Source of the DNA: Ailurus styani
Taxonomy: Eukaryota; Chordata; Mammalia; Carnivora; Ailuridae
DNA length: 64,000 nt
Reading direction: 5' to 3'
Assembly (NCBI GenBank): GCA_002007465.1
Contig: LNAC01000137.1
Location: 337,113 to 401,112, forward strand
The notes beneath the pieces are model-generated. The model saw only the letters and a list, made by a program, of their open reading frames with translations, searched no databases and was not told the origin of the DNA. Both the position numbers and the translations under genes were made by a program. Shown here in pieces: positions 23,457-33,375 of the stretch; positions within the stretch are counted from its first letter, which is position 1, and each line of letters begins with the position of its first letter.

Positions 23457-24308
23457 TCTGCTCAGGCTGACATAACAAAACATCAAAGACTAAGAGGCTT
23501 AACCAACAGAATTTATTTTGCTATTGTTTTGGAGGCTGGAAAGTCCAAGATCAATGTTCTGATAGCGTTTGGTTTCTGATAGAGTTAGGCTCTCTTCCTA
23601 TTTGCAGACGCCTGTTTTATTTTCACATGACATGATGGTTAATTTTATGGGTCAGCATGACTAGGCTAGGGGTTTACCAGATAGCTGGTAAGACATGACT
23701 TCTGGGTGTGTCTGTGAGTATGTTTCCAGAAGAGATTAACGTTTGAGTGAGTAGACTGAGTAAAGAAGATCACGCTCATGAATACCAGTGGGAATCAATT
23801 AACTCATTGAGGATCTGAATATAACAAAAAGGGGCAAATTTGGGCAAATTTGCTTTCTGCTTGAGACAGGACATCCATACATTCATGTTCTCCTGCCCTT
23901 GGACATCACATCTGCACTCATGGTTCTCTGGCCTTCAAACTTGGACTTAATTACACATCAGTTTTCCTTGTTCTCCAGCTTGTAGATGTCATATCTACAA
24001 GCCTCTTAGTCTCATAATCATATGAGCCATTTCTTAAAAGAAATCTTTTCTTTCTCTCCCTCAATATAATACCTTGTCTGATATAGAGAGAAAGAGGGAG
24101 ATTTCTTTTAAGAATTTGCTTGTGTGGTTATGGAGGTCAAGAAGTCATATGACTATTCTTGGGGTACCATTCTATCAGATTAGGACCCACCTTATGACCT
24201 CATTTAATCTTAACTACCTCCCTGAAGGTCCTTTCTCCAAACACAGTCATACTGGGAGGTTAGGTCTTCAACATATGAATTTTGGGGAGAACACAATTCA
24301 GTGATAAC
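23457..24308 (-). mobile_element. MaLR-type LTR inside L1, itself interrupted
   Basis: The left part has gctcaggctgacataacaaa and aggcttaaccaacagaattt. The right part has cttatgacctcatttaatct, ctccaaacacagtcatactg, aacatatgaattttggggag and cacaattcagtgataac. A second repeat fills 23633 to about 24090. It is a reversed LTR with an insertion. Confidence 0.78.
23633..24090 (+). mobile_element. Inserted LTR-like repeat
   Basis: It starts ggttaattttatgggtcagc and continues agatagctggtaagacatg, tctgggtgtgtctgtgag, gagtagactgagtaaagaag, a gagacaggacatccatac block and a tctccagcttgtagatgtc end. The same family is seen at 57378-57690. It looks like an ERV-type LTR, but I am not sure of its Repbase name. 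Confidence 0.65.
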
Positions 24309-24699
24309 AATGCTGATATAAACATTCTCAGTATGTGCTCTGACTCACATATACACAAATTTCTCTAGAACATGTAGTTAGGAGAAGAACTGAAGGCCAA
24401 CAAGGCTGCATATCTTTGACTTTATTAATGATGTCAACCTGTTTTCCAAAGAGGTTGTATCAATTTACAGCAACCAGAGGTTTTTTAGAGTTTCCATTAC
24501 TCCACGTCCTTTTCAACGTATTGATTTAGTAAAAAAAAAAAAAAAAAAATTGACCTGGTAGGAATATTATCTCATTTCTGGTTTTAATTTGCATTTCCCT
24601 GACTCAAGGTTAAGCAATGGTATTCACATAAGAAAAAAAAGAGGCCCAAGAAGTAATTTAAAGCTAAGAGAGTGGAAGTAACAAAACTGCTAAATGTTT

Positions 24700-24822
24700 C
24701 ATGGAGTGGTCACCTTTGTAACCAATACCCCCAACGTACGTGTTATTATCACCTCACATTACAGATGAGTAAGATGAGATTTAGTGCCTACACACAGCTA
24801 GACAGTACTGTTAAAGCCAAAC
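24700..24822 (-). repeat. MIR, reverse
   Basis: The run tattatcacctcacattaca, gatgagtaagatgagattta and cacacagctagacagta is the complement of a MIR core. Confidence 0.75.
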
Positions 24823-25589
24823 ACAAATGGAGACCAGCTTGAAAATTCCCTGAGTAGACAAAGCCACTTTAGTCATATAAGCAATAACTTTGCTTATTTT
24901 ATAATACATTGAGGCTAACTTGACCTGAATCACTTCTTCTTTATGCCTCTGAAAGTCATAATTGAAACTTAAATCATTCCCTGAAATTGATAAGAGATAA
25001 CCACTAACCAACTTCCTTTCATGTAAGAAAATTCTAATATTGTAGCCAACTGCTGTGAAGACTAAACCGTCATTGTGTCCACCCTGGATAAGTTGCTTTA
25101 TAAAATATACCTCTGGGCCTCATAGGTTTTGGTTTGAGTACTCCCAGTTTACAAACTGTCCTTTTGGGTGTGGGCACAATAAACTTGTACTAATGACTTC
25201 TTCAGTGATTCATTGGTTTTACTTGTGGTTTTCTCTGAGCTTTGACCATTCAGAGCTGAGATTTGAATGTACACTTGAACTTCTCTTCAGCACTGAATGT
25301 CCCACGCTTTGAGAAGCTAACTATAACAGCCAGGTGGATGATAGTCTGGAGACAGATGTTACTAATGGTAGGGAGAGCAGACATGAGGCAGTAGCAGTTG
25401 GTGAAAATTTTCAGAATAAGCCACGAAAGTGTAGCTTTTAAAACCTTGTTAGCTCAGGCCTCAGGAAAGAAAAGCAAAATGTCAGATAAATGGAGATTTA
25501 ATCTTCACTATGCCATGGAGATTTGAGTACTTGCGGCACCCAAAGTGAGAGGTTTTTTCGGATTTTAAGACTCAAAGCTGTATTTTAAA
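24823..25589. other. Unassigned non-coding interval
   Basis: No repeat or exon is recognised. Short frames on both strands (24811-25011 minus, 25055-25312 plus) have no recognisable domains. Confidence 0.45.
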
Positions 25590-26275
25590 AAATGACCTTT
25601 AAACATTTTTTTTGATATTAAGAAATATATACATTTTTTACTGTCAAAGTTGTGGAAAATTTAGAAAGCCACAAAGATGAAGATAAAAATCACTCCAGCT
25701 CACTACCTAGAGTTAACCACTCTTAATATTTTATTTGATCTTTTCAGCACTTTGAAGCCCATAGACAGGTATTTTTTTTAAGTTGCTATCAATCTGTATA
25801 TGCCGATTTATAATCTTTTTGTCCTAAACAAAATATTGAAAATAACTTTTCATGGCATCAAAAAATCTTTTGCACATGATTCTTTTTTATATATAAAGAT
25901 TTTGTTTATTTGAGAGAGAGCGAATGAGAGAGAGCACGAGAGGGGGGAGGGTCAGAGGGAGAATCAGACTCTCCGATCAGCAGGGAGCCTGATGGAGGAC
26001 TCCCTTCCAAGACTCCAGGATCATGACCTGAGCCCAAGGCAGACCCTTAACCAACAGAGCCATCCAGGTGCCCAACATGATTCTTAATAGTAGTCCATTT
26101 TATGGCTATATCAAAATACTTCTATAATATTTAAATAACTAACTCTATGATAAATATCCTCATAGATAAATCTTTGTCGACTTTCCAATTATTTCTCCAA
26201 GTAATATTTCTAGAAATGTATCTGATGGTGAATCATTGTCCACAAACTCAGGATTTTCAAAACAAGGATCATACC
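25590..26275 (-). mobile_element. Probable old L1-type 3' sequence
   Basis: Segments such as agagttaaccactcttaata, aacttttcatggcatc, tagtccattttatggctata and atatttctagaaatgta follow the order of a reversed, degraded L1-type 3' region. A CAN-SINE at 25885-26074 interrupts it. Assignment rests on weak similarity. Confidence 0.4.
25885..26074 (-). repeat. CAN-SINE, older type
   Basis: The body runs from aaagattttgtttatttgag to the head complement gagccatccaggtgcccaac. Target duplication acatgattctt occurs at 25874-25884 and 26075-26085. It has a single gagagagagcgaatg block in place of the mustelid-type tail. Confidence 0.94.
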
Positions 26276-26289
26276 TATGTAGTTTCTTT

Positions 26290-26487
26290 TTTTTTTTTTA
26301 AAGATTTTTATTTTTATTTATTTGACACAGAGAGAGAGATCAGATCACAAGTAGGCAGGGAGAGAGAGGAGGAAGCAGGCTCCCTGCAGAGCAGAGAGCC
26401 CGATGCGGGCCTCCATCCCAGGACCCTGAGATCATGACCTGAGCCGAAGGCAGAGGCTTTAACCCACTGAGCCACCCAGGCGCCCAT
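26290..26487 (-). repeat. CAN-SINE, mustelid-type tail
   Basis: The T tract, caagtaggcagggagagaga and head complement ccactgagccacccaggcgc are clear. Target duplication tagtttcttt occurs at 26280-26289 and 26488-26497. Part of the pyrimidine block is missing compared with sister copies. Confidence 0.96.
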
Positions 26488-26497
26488 AGTTTCTTTA

Positions 26498-27255
26498 GAT
26501 CAATTAAAATTTGATCCCAGGGCTGACTGAGATTTTCTGATTGGGAGATTATATTTGCCCTTAGTGTTTTATAAGAATCTGAGAAGCTTATGTGGTGCCT
26601 GGAAGGTAGGAGAATAGCACATTTACTCCATGCCACCTTGGTCAATATGGACAACAACACTGGCCAACCCTCTTTTGTCCCTTGAAACCACATAACTGTC
26701 TTCTTCTGTATCACCCATAAGATGAGAAGACTTTTCCAGGCCGAGGTACCTCAGGGACCATGTCCAGTCTCTTCAGGAACACCACACACCTGCTGCTCTC
26801 TGAGTTCTCATTGCCACTCTGTTGTGGCTGGGGAGAAGGTACGGGTTACTGCTGCCTCCCTTCTCAGTCTAGGAGAGAAAACCTCAGTCTTTATCTTTTC
26901 ATCTTCTTCAAAGACACTCTTTGCTCCCACTGTCCCTGGGACACATGACTTAGACTCCTCCATGATTTGGGGCTTTTTGATGAGACAGGGCATGTCCTTG
27001 ACTGTCAGCAGCTTCAGCTTTCCACGGTGCAGCAAACACCCCTTGGAGCAAAAGAGCCCCATAATTTTACTTCTTGCTTAAAATGGGAAGAACAAAAAAA
27101 TGAGGACATCAACAACAACAACAACAGTCAAATTACCTTTGATCCTCATCTCTAGGCATTTCTACTATATTCTGTTGCCATGTCTAAAATGTTTGTCAAT
27201 GGCGCAGATATTGACATTGTAATGTTGACATTACAACATGTTTGTAATGTTTCGC
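26498..27255. other. Unrecognised interval with open frames on both strands
   Basis: Frames of 119 codons (plus, 26722-27081) and 84 codons (minus, 26808-27062) overlap here. I recognise no domain in either. G+C is higher than in the surroundings between 26720 and 27060. A decayed processed pseudogene is possible, but I see no poly-A tract or flanking repeats to support it. The 27110-27130 part is a short CAA repeat. Confidence 0.35.
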
Positions 27256-27685
27256 AGCCATCAAAAAAAAAGAAAAGAAAAGAAAAGAAAAGAAAAGAAA
27301 TCTTGCCATTTGCAATGATGTGGATGGAACTAGAGGGTATTATGCTAAGCGAAATAAGTCAATTAGAGAAAGAAAATTATCATATGATCTCACTGATTTA
27401 TGGAGATTGGGAAACAAGGCAGAAGATCATAGGGAAAGAGAGGAAAAATGAAACAAGACCAAACCAGAGAGGGAGACAAACCATAAGAGACTCTTAATCT
27501 CAGGAAACAAACTGAGGGTTGCTGGAGGGGAGGGGGGTGGGAGGGATGGTGGCTGGGGGATGGATATTGGGGAGGGTATGTGCTGTGGTGAGTGCTGTGA
27601 ATTGTGTAAGACAGATGAATCACAGACCTGTACCCCTGAAACAAATAATACATTAAATGTTAACAATAATTTTAAAAAGTGGCAA
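27256..27685 (+). mobile_element. Carnivore L1 3' end, 5'-truncated
   Basis: It opens in ORF2 (frame at about 27300-27370 with MLSEISQ and YHMISL) and continues into the 3' UTR: aaaccataagagactcttaa, tctcaggaaacaaactgagg, a G-rich ggaggggaggggggtggg block, and cccctgaaacaaataataca with ttaaatgttaac. Only the terminal 430 bases are present, as usual for 5'-truncated L1. It has no long A tail, which suggests moderate age. Confidence 0.9.
27262..27300. repeat. (AAAAG)n microsatellite at an L1 truncation point
   Basis: About six AAAAG units follow an A run. The parental L1 has a short A-rich stretch (atcaaaaagaat type) at this point, so the repeat likely grew from L1 sequence at the 5' end of the insertion. 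Confidence 0.9.
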
Positions 27686-27937
27686 AAAATTAAAATGTTT
27701 GTCAGGGTGGTATCTGTCTAGTGGAATAGATACAATATATGTAATTACAAACACAAGGTGAAAAGCTGAAAGGCACCCTATGAAAGGCAGTTTAGGTTTC
27801 TAATGAAATTAAATATAAAAAAAGAGGTCATCTCTTCATGGAAGAGAAAGTTTGAAAATGCATAAAAATTGGACACTCAGAGTCAAGAAGACATTGTGAA
27901 CAAAGTTATAGAGGTGGAAAATAAAAATTTTTAAAAT

Positions 27938-28104
27938 CCTGCTGTTCAAAGTGTGGTCCATGGACTAGCCTCATGGACATAACCTAGGAACTTGTTAGAA
28001 ATACAGAACCTTAGCACTCATTCCAGGCTGACTGAAGCAGAATCACTTTAATAAGAATTCCAGTGATTTCTAGGCAATTATGGTTTGAGAAGCACTGCTC
28101 TGGT
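27938..28104 (+). mobile_element. MER5A-like hAT relic
   Basis: Almost complete: tgttcaaagtgtggtccatg, cctaggaacttgttagaaat, gctgactgaagcagaatcac and a tttgagaagcactgctctgg end. It is the first of four adjacent hAT-type relics. Confidence 0.85.
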
Positions 28105-28497
28105 ATAATGATTCTCAGAGTGTGATCTCGGACCAGCAGGATCAGCTCTATCTGGAAACTTGTTAAGAAAACAAATTTTCCAGGGGCTCCTGGGTGGCTC
28201 AGTTGGTTAAGCGTCTACCTTCGGCTCAGGTCATGATCTCAGGATCCTGGAATCCAGTCCTGCATTGGCCTCTCCGCTCATCAGCAAGTCTGTTCTCCCT
28301 CCACCTCTATAATCTCTTTTGCTTTCACTGTCTCTCAAGTAAATAAATAAAATCTTTAAAAAAATAAAAGTTTTCCAGCCCCACTCCAGACCTACTGACT
28401 CAGAAGTTCTGCAGGTAGGGTCATGCAAGATTTCGGAAGCCTTACAAGGTGATTCTGACACAGTTACACATTTGAGAATCACTGTTCCAGAGCAGGG
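28105..28497 (+). mobile_element. MER5A-like hAT relic split by a SINE
   Basis: The left piece is gattctcagagtgtgatctc with ggaaacttgttaagaaa. The right piece is ccagccccactccagacc, tactgactcagaagttctgc and cacatttgagaatcactgtt. A CAN-SINE at 28184-28368 separates them. It abuts the previous MER5A almost without spacer. Confidence 0.85.
28184..28368 (+). repeat. CAN-SINE, older type
   Basis: The head is ggggctcctgggtggctcag and the body contains ggctcaggtcatgatctcag. Duplicated aattttccag / aagttttccag flanks place the insertion inside MER5A. Confidence 0.94.
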
Positions 28498-28499
28498 GT

Positions 28500-28915
28500 T
28501 GAACACTGTTTTACCTAATGGTCCAGATATTAAATATTTCAGCTTTGCAGGCAATAAGGTCTCTGTCACAACTGCTCGCCTATGCCTTTGTAACAGAGAG
28601 CATAATAGGCGACATGCAAAGGAGTAAGCATGGTTGGGCTCCAGGGAAACTTAAATTACGGGGTGCCTGGGTGGCTCGGTCTGTGAAGGGTCTGTCTTCA
28701 GCTCAAGTCATGATCCCAGGGTCCTGGATTTGAGCTCCACGTCAGGCTCTCTAGAGGGATCCTGCTTCTCCCTCTCCCTGCTGCTCCCCTGGCTTGAGCT
28801 CTCTCTCGCTCTCAAATAAATAGACAAAATCTTTTAAAAAAAGAAAAGAAAAGAAAAGAAACTTTAATTACAAAACAAGAGGAGTGCTAGATGTGGCTCT
28901 GGATTATGTGTGTGG
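28500..28915. mobile_element. hAT-Charlie-type relic split by a SINE
   Basis: The left piece is tccagatattaaatatttca, gctttgcaggcaataaggtc and tctgtcacaactgctcgcc. The right piece is aactttaattacaaaacaag. The pattern matches a non-autonomous hAT family whose full form ends in a ggcccg-rich block that is eroded here. The family name is uncertain. Confidence 0.7.
28660..28858 (+). repeat. CAN-SINE, older type, AAAAG tail
   Basis: The head is ggggtgcctgggtggctcgg and the tail has become an (AAAAG)n run. Duplications aaacttaaattac (28647-28659) and aaactttaattac (28859-28871) differ by one base. Confidence 0.95.
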
Positions 28916-28924
28916 ATACCTGTC

Positions 28925-29108
28925 CTAGACCATGAATTTTCAAACTTGCCTGTCCATTAGAATCACTTGGGGGAGCATCACAAATCTTGATACCCAGACA
29001 GTACCTCACACCAATCCAAGCAGTATCACTGTGAAGGGGGTGAGGAATCAATATTTTGAAAAACTCCCCAAGTGATTCACACGCATAGCTAAGGATGAGA
29101 ACCAGATG
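28925..29108 (-). mobile_element. MER5A-like hAT relic, reverse
   Basis: The plus strand reads tgaattttcaaacttgcctg, ccattagaatcacttggggg and ctccccaagtgattcacacg, a MER5A in the opposite orientation to its neighbours. The acctcacaccaatccaagca centre is worn. Confidence 0.82.
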
Positions 29109-30234
29109 CTAGAGGATGGAAAAATGGCCCCAGAAAAAGGGTGTGAAAGGATCAAGGGGGATTAAATCGGAAGGGTGACTTGAAGCCTGAATGTGAAAAC
29201 CTTTCCGTCTAGATCTTCCCCAAACACCACAATCACAGGAGGACTTGAATATCCATATGGGTCAGGGTGCGCATTGTTATTTTTTTCTTAACCACATGTT
29301 ACTGTATTTAAACCACAATATTAAAAATGAGAAACGTCTGAACAAGGGATAGGCCAAATGGCTTTTAATTCCCCAACAGCAAAACCCTGTTAATACCTTG
29401 CCCTGTGTCAGCAAAATAATTGTGGTTCAAGTGAATAGAAAACACTTCCATTCAATCTTCTCCCTCCTCCCTAAGGCAAATGCTTTCTTATCGTGGAGAA
29501 GCAGTACTCCTCAAACTGTCAGACTGCATCAGGGGAGTTGAACAAGAATTAAACAGCAGGGTGAAATCAAGGCATCAGCTGGGAGGGTAAAATTCTGCAG
29601 GCGAGCTTTCTTCAGCCTCTTCTCTGACCAAAGTCTCCCTGATTTGCTGTGTAAATGCTGGGAGAAGAGGAAGCCGAGACTTTTGCAGGGGAATGAATTA
29701 AATTTCGTTGGTAGCAGAAGCCGTCACGGGTTAACTCAAGTGAAATAAAAGGGCCGGCTGGAAAGATCTGTGGTGGCTCACAGAAGAAAAGATCCGGGCT
29801 TGGAAAGGACAGCACCATGGTAGATCTGGGCCTTTGGAACCGAGCAGGGGACTGTGTGCTCGTGGCGCTGCCTTCTAGATAAGCTTTGTCTATTTTCTGC
29901 CCTGGAGTCACGCCATCCAAGATGCGAGTCCCCGGAAGAGAACATCTGATTGGCCAAGCATGGGTCACGGGAACTTAATGAACAGTCGCACCTTGATTAA
30001 TAGTTCCCCAGCGTCCAACTGGGTTTCCATTATCTCCAGAAGGCAGAGTAGATGCTAAGAAGACAAAACAAGCAGATGTCAATCAATATTTTTTAAACAA
30101 TCCATTAAGGACTCTAATAGAGTTTACCAGTATATCCCACATTGATTGTGGGGTTAGAGCGCAGGATCTCCTAAAGTTCTGAAAGGAGACTGCCCACTGA
30201 GACTGCCCACTGAGACATAGGCATTGGAGCAGGA
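29109..30234. other. Repeat-free interval, no gene recognised
   Basis: No repeat is recognised over 1.1 kb, which is long for this window. The part 29560-29990 is richer in G+C, with several CpGs. A minus-strand 118-codon frame (29612-29968) overlaps this part, with no domain seen. A 13-bp tandem unit gagactgcccact is repeated at 30186-30211. The region is a candidate for regulatory DNA on length and composition only. Confidence 0.45.
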
Positions 30235-30239
30235 ACAGA

Positions 30240-30320
30240 GCTTAGAGATCCATCCTTTTTAAGTACAGGGGAGGAAACTGAGAAAGATCAAATGGCTTTC
30301 CACAGCCCATTCTTGTTTAT
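30240..30320 (-). repeat. Possible MIR core, reverse
   Basis: The run taagtacaggggaggaaact followed by gagaaagatcaaatggct resembles the complement of a MIR core. It is short and uncertain. Confidence 0.45.
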
Positions 30321-30487
30321 GTTTAATGTCATTCATGAAAAATATACGATTAGACTAGAGTCTAAGCTAGACTCTTGTAGGTCATTCTGCCTATGCCTGT
30401 GAAAGCAAGGTTTTTTAACTTCCCTGAAGACTCCTACGCATGCATCACTGTTGCTTTTTTAAAGATGAAAAATAACAGTCCCCTATT

Positions 30488-30640
30488 TGTTCAGTGGTTC
30501 TTATTAAAAGCACCAATTCCTAGACCCTATCCTCTAGAGATTGATACTTAATAAGTTTGGGTTAAGACCCAGGTCACTGCTTTCTTAAATAAGCACCTAT
30601 ATGAAGGTGATCTGCACACCACACTTGGAACATCACTGTG
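30488..30640 (+). mobile_element. MER5A-like hAT relic, 5' part missing
   Basis: Recognisable parts are caccaattcctagacccta, tttgggttaagacccaggtc, taagcacctatatgaaggtg and a cttggaacatcactg end. Confidence 0.65.
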
Positions 30641-31904
30641 GCCCCACACTCGCATGTTTGCAGAGGCCGGGAGGTAAAGCTGGGTGAGTATAAGACAAAG
30701 AGAAGAAGTGACATTGGTAAATGGGGACATGTGTGTCCTCTAAGGGTACTCAGATTCAATCTATTTTTAAACACCTTGCAGGCCAAACAAAACCTGTCTG
30801 CAGGACAAATTTTGCTCTTTATGAATTCTGTAACTTGTGAGTCCTGTTAATGCTTTTATTACTTACTGAACTTCTAAGATAAAATAAACAACTACTATTC
30901 CCAGATCCAGGGATAAAATTTAATGAGAGAGATGTAGAGTCCCACCCCAGGCTAAATGGCATCTGATGAATTAGAATGCAAATGTTCTAATTCCTAAACT
31001 TAGGTGCTTTAAAATACACCCAAGTAGTGCACCCTCCTCCCCTTATTTTCTCTGTGATGTGGTTCGCATAAACAGCATTCCTTTCAAATGTGACTATGTC
31101 TGTTCAATCATAAACCGGGCAGGAAGAAACAGCCAAGCTGTAATTTTTTAAATATGTGAAAAGCATGTAAAATATGCAGAATCTTTAGGATTTCAGATTG
31201 TGATACACAACGTGGCATGTCATTATGTAAATTATTCTATGCCTCTTTAAGACTGACTCTGTTTTCACAGTTTTCATTTTAGCCAATAAAGTTAATATAT
31301 ATTATTCTCATATCACAGTTGGATGATTTAGGAATATAATATACGTTTGGCACAGATTCACAATTCCTTAGCAAAATAAAAGACAAAGCCCCCACACTCG
31401 TCTGAAAGTTAATTATTTATCTTAGCCAAAGACTCTGAATGTTGCCATGACACAGATTAAAACAGCACTTTTCAAATAAAGTTGCTATTTCATGTCAAGC
31501 TTTGAAAGTGCTGGGCTGAGTCCCTCTCACAGTAATTGGAAATCCTGGACATGTCTGACTCAACACTTCAAACCATTGCAGTATTCTTATATGATACAGG
31601 AGTTAGAGAACAGAATTAAGACTAGGTCAGAGGTTAACTGTGTAACATCAGGTTTTCGCTGAACGAAGTTTGCTTTAGGAAACATTTTTTGACCTACCCT
31701 TACCTTAAAATCTTTGTGATAATGAACCGAGTTATAACAAGGTTTAGCAGTCCATGGAAGACCTTTTGTGAGCATTAGGACTGATCTAAGAAATAGAGAA
31801 ATAGAGCCCTTTTTGGTTATACTTACAGTTTTAACCTGTGGTAAAGGTGGGAGTAAATATTTACAAAAGTACATTAAAATGACATATAAAATAAAGTTTT
31901 ATAA
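30641..31904. promoter_or_regulatory. Long repeat-free interval, candidate regulatory DNA
   Basis: Apart from a possible hAT scrap at 30770-30850, no repeat is recognised. The 30950-31560 part is AT-rich without low-complexity runs. It carries agttaattatttatcttagc near 31407 and agccaataaagttaatatat near 31282, which include TAAT cores. The pattern resembles a conserved non-coding element, but conservation is not testable here. Confidence 0.3.
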
Positions 31905-33185
31905 CAGAGAGAGGTTAAGTTACTACCTATAATAAATAAAGAGTGCTTAAAAATCAATAAAAATATAAAACCAACCAATTACAAAGATGGTAAAATGATA
32001 TTGACAATTCACAAAAGAAGAAATTGAATGGTCAAGAAACACATAAAAAGTCTTACTTTTATTATAAATGAAGTAAATGCACATTAAAACAAAAATAAGA
32101 TAAGAAAATTCCCTTCTCTATTGGTAAATAGTTTATAAATGATACTTAAGGGTGGAAGTGTGTAATGAAACAGAAATTCTGAAATAATGCATGTGGAAGT
32201 GAAATTTGGTATTTGGAAAGCAATTTTGCATATTATATCAAAATCTTAAACTTTACCTATAAACTTTTCCTTACCTTATGTATGTATTATTCATAAAATT
32301 CTAGAACTACAGGCCAATATTAATTTAATATAGTAATATAATAATGTTTTTATTGCAGCATTTTTTATAATTGAAAGCACCTTAGATATCCAAGAGAGAA
32401 TTAGTTAAATAATCTGGGGCATATCAATATGGTGAAATATTATATTTCTGTTTCAACAATCAGATTTGCAAAGAATACTAAAGTTTTGAGGAAAATTCCA
32501 ATACTTCAAAAAAGGAAGGATACAAAATTATATGTGTAGTATAGTCTTAAATTTGTTTAAAATATATATTCTGTATATTAGTCTGTGTGGGCTACCATAA
32601 CAGAATACCACAGGCTTGTGGCCTGAAAAAAAAAATTCATTTTCATTTTCCCACAGTTCTGGAGGCTAGAAGTTTAAGATCAAGGAGCGGAAGGGTTGGT
32701 TTCTACTGAGAATCTCTTCCTGGCTTAAAGATGGCCCCTTCTCACACAGTCCTCACATGGCCTTTCCTCTGTGCATACTCGCTCCTGGTGTCTCTTCCTC
32801 TTTATAAGGTCACCACTCCTGGTGGATTACGACCCCAGCTGTATGATCTCACTTCACCTTACTTAACATTTAAAAAACCCTATCACCAAAAACAATCATG
32901 TTGGGGGTTAGGGCTCTAACATGAACTTAGGGTGAGGGTGCACAATTCAGTCCATAATATGTTCCATACCCATAAAGGAAAGATTGGAATGAAGTACAAT
33001 AGAATCTTAATATTGATTATCTCTGAGTAATCGGAAATACAGATTATTTGTTTTTCTTTATGCTTTTCTATGTTTCTTCCTCCTCCATTTCTTTTCTTTT
33101 TTTCCTTTTGCAGTAAGCATGTATTAATTACAACAGCCAAAAAAAGGGTGGTAAATAAATAGGAAAAATAAAACAACACTCAGTT
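31905..33185 (+). mobile_element. Old L1M 3' region split by an LTR
   Basis: The left piece (to 32576) contains acaattcacaaaagaagaaa, tgcacattaaaacaaaaata, tggaaagcaattttgcata, ttgcagcattttttataatt and atatcaatatggtgaaatat. The right piece (32964-33185) contains ttgattatctctgagtaatc and agtaagcatgtattaattac. This follows the ORF2 end and 3' UTR of an L1M-type element. Confidence 0.75.
32577..32963 (-). mobile_element. MaLR-type LTR inside L1, reverse
   Basis: It starts attagtctgtgtgggctacc and ataacagaataccacaggct, then cacagttctggaggctagaa, cctcacatggcctttcctct, a tttataaggtcaccactcct block, and ends cacaattcagtccataatat. It is a near-complete reversed LTR. Confidence 0.85.
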
Positions 33186-33224
33186 TCACAGATATGAAAG
33201 AAAAATTATGGAATTTAAAAATTA

Positions 33225-33375
33225 TAAAACTGGGATTTGAGTTCCATTAATCTGGCCAAAGAGATATGTGTTCTTAGGCCTCGGTTTCTACAAGTGCAAT
33301 AAAGGGATAAAAAGAATATTCATTTTATGAAATCTCTAGAAATAAATTAGATTATGTATATGAAAATAATTTTTG
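33225..33375 (+). repeat. MIR
   Basis: The run actgggatttgagttccatt, cttaggcctcggtttctaca and agtgcaataaagggataaaa marks a MIR. The 3' third is AT-rich and worn. Confidence 0.7.

Larger units (their letters stand above)
22960..24625 (-). mobile_element. L1M 3' UTR and ORF2 end, split by an LTR
   Basis: The left piece, about 22960-23456, has aaatggaatcatactgtata and tctggttgttggatatttgg. The right piece, 24309-24625, has aacctgttttccaaagagg, tgtatcaatttacagcaacc and ggttttaatttgcatttccc. Both fit one reversed L1M 3' region, with the LTR at 23457-24308 between them. An A18 run lies at 24533-24550. Confidence 0.75.

Noticed and set aside
26720..27062. Processed pseudogene
   Set aside because: I could not match either translation to a known protein family, and there is no poly-A tract or target duplication. 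It is kept only as a low-interest lead.
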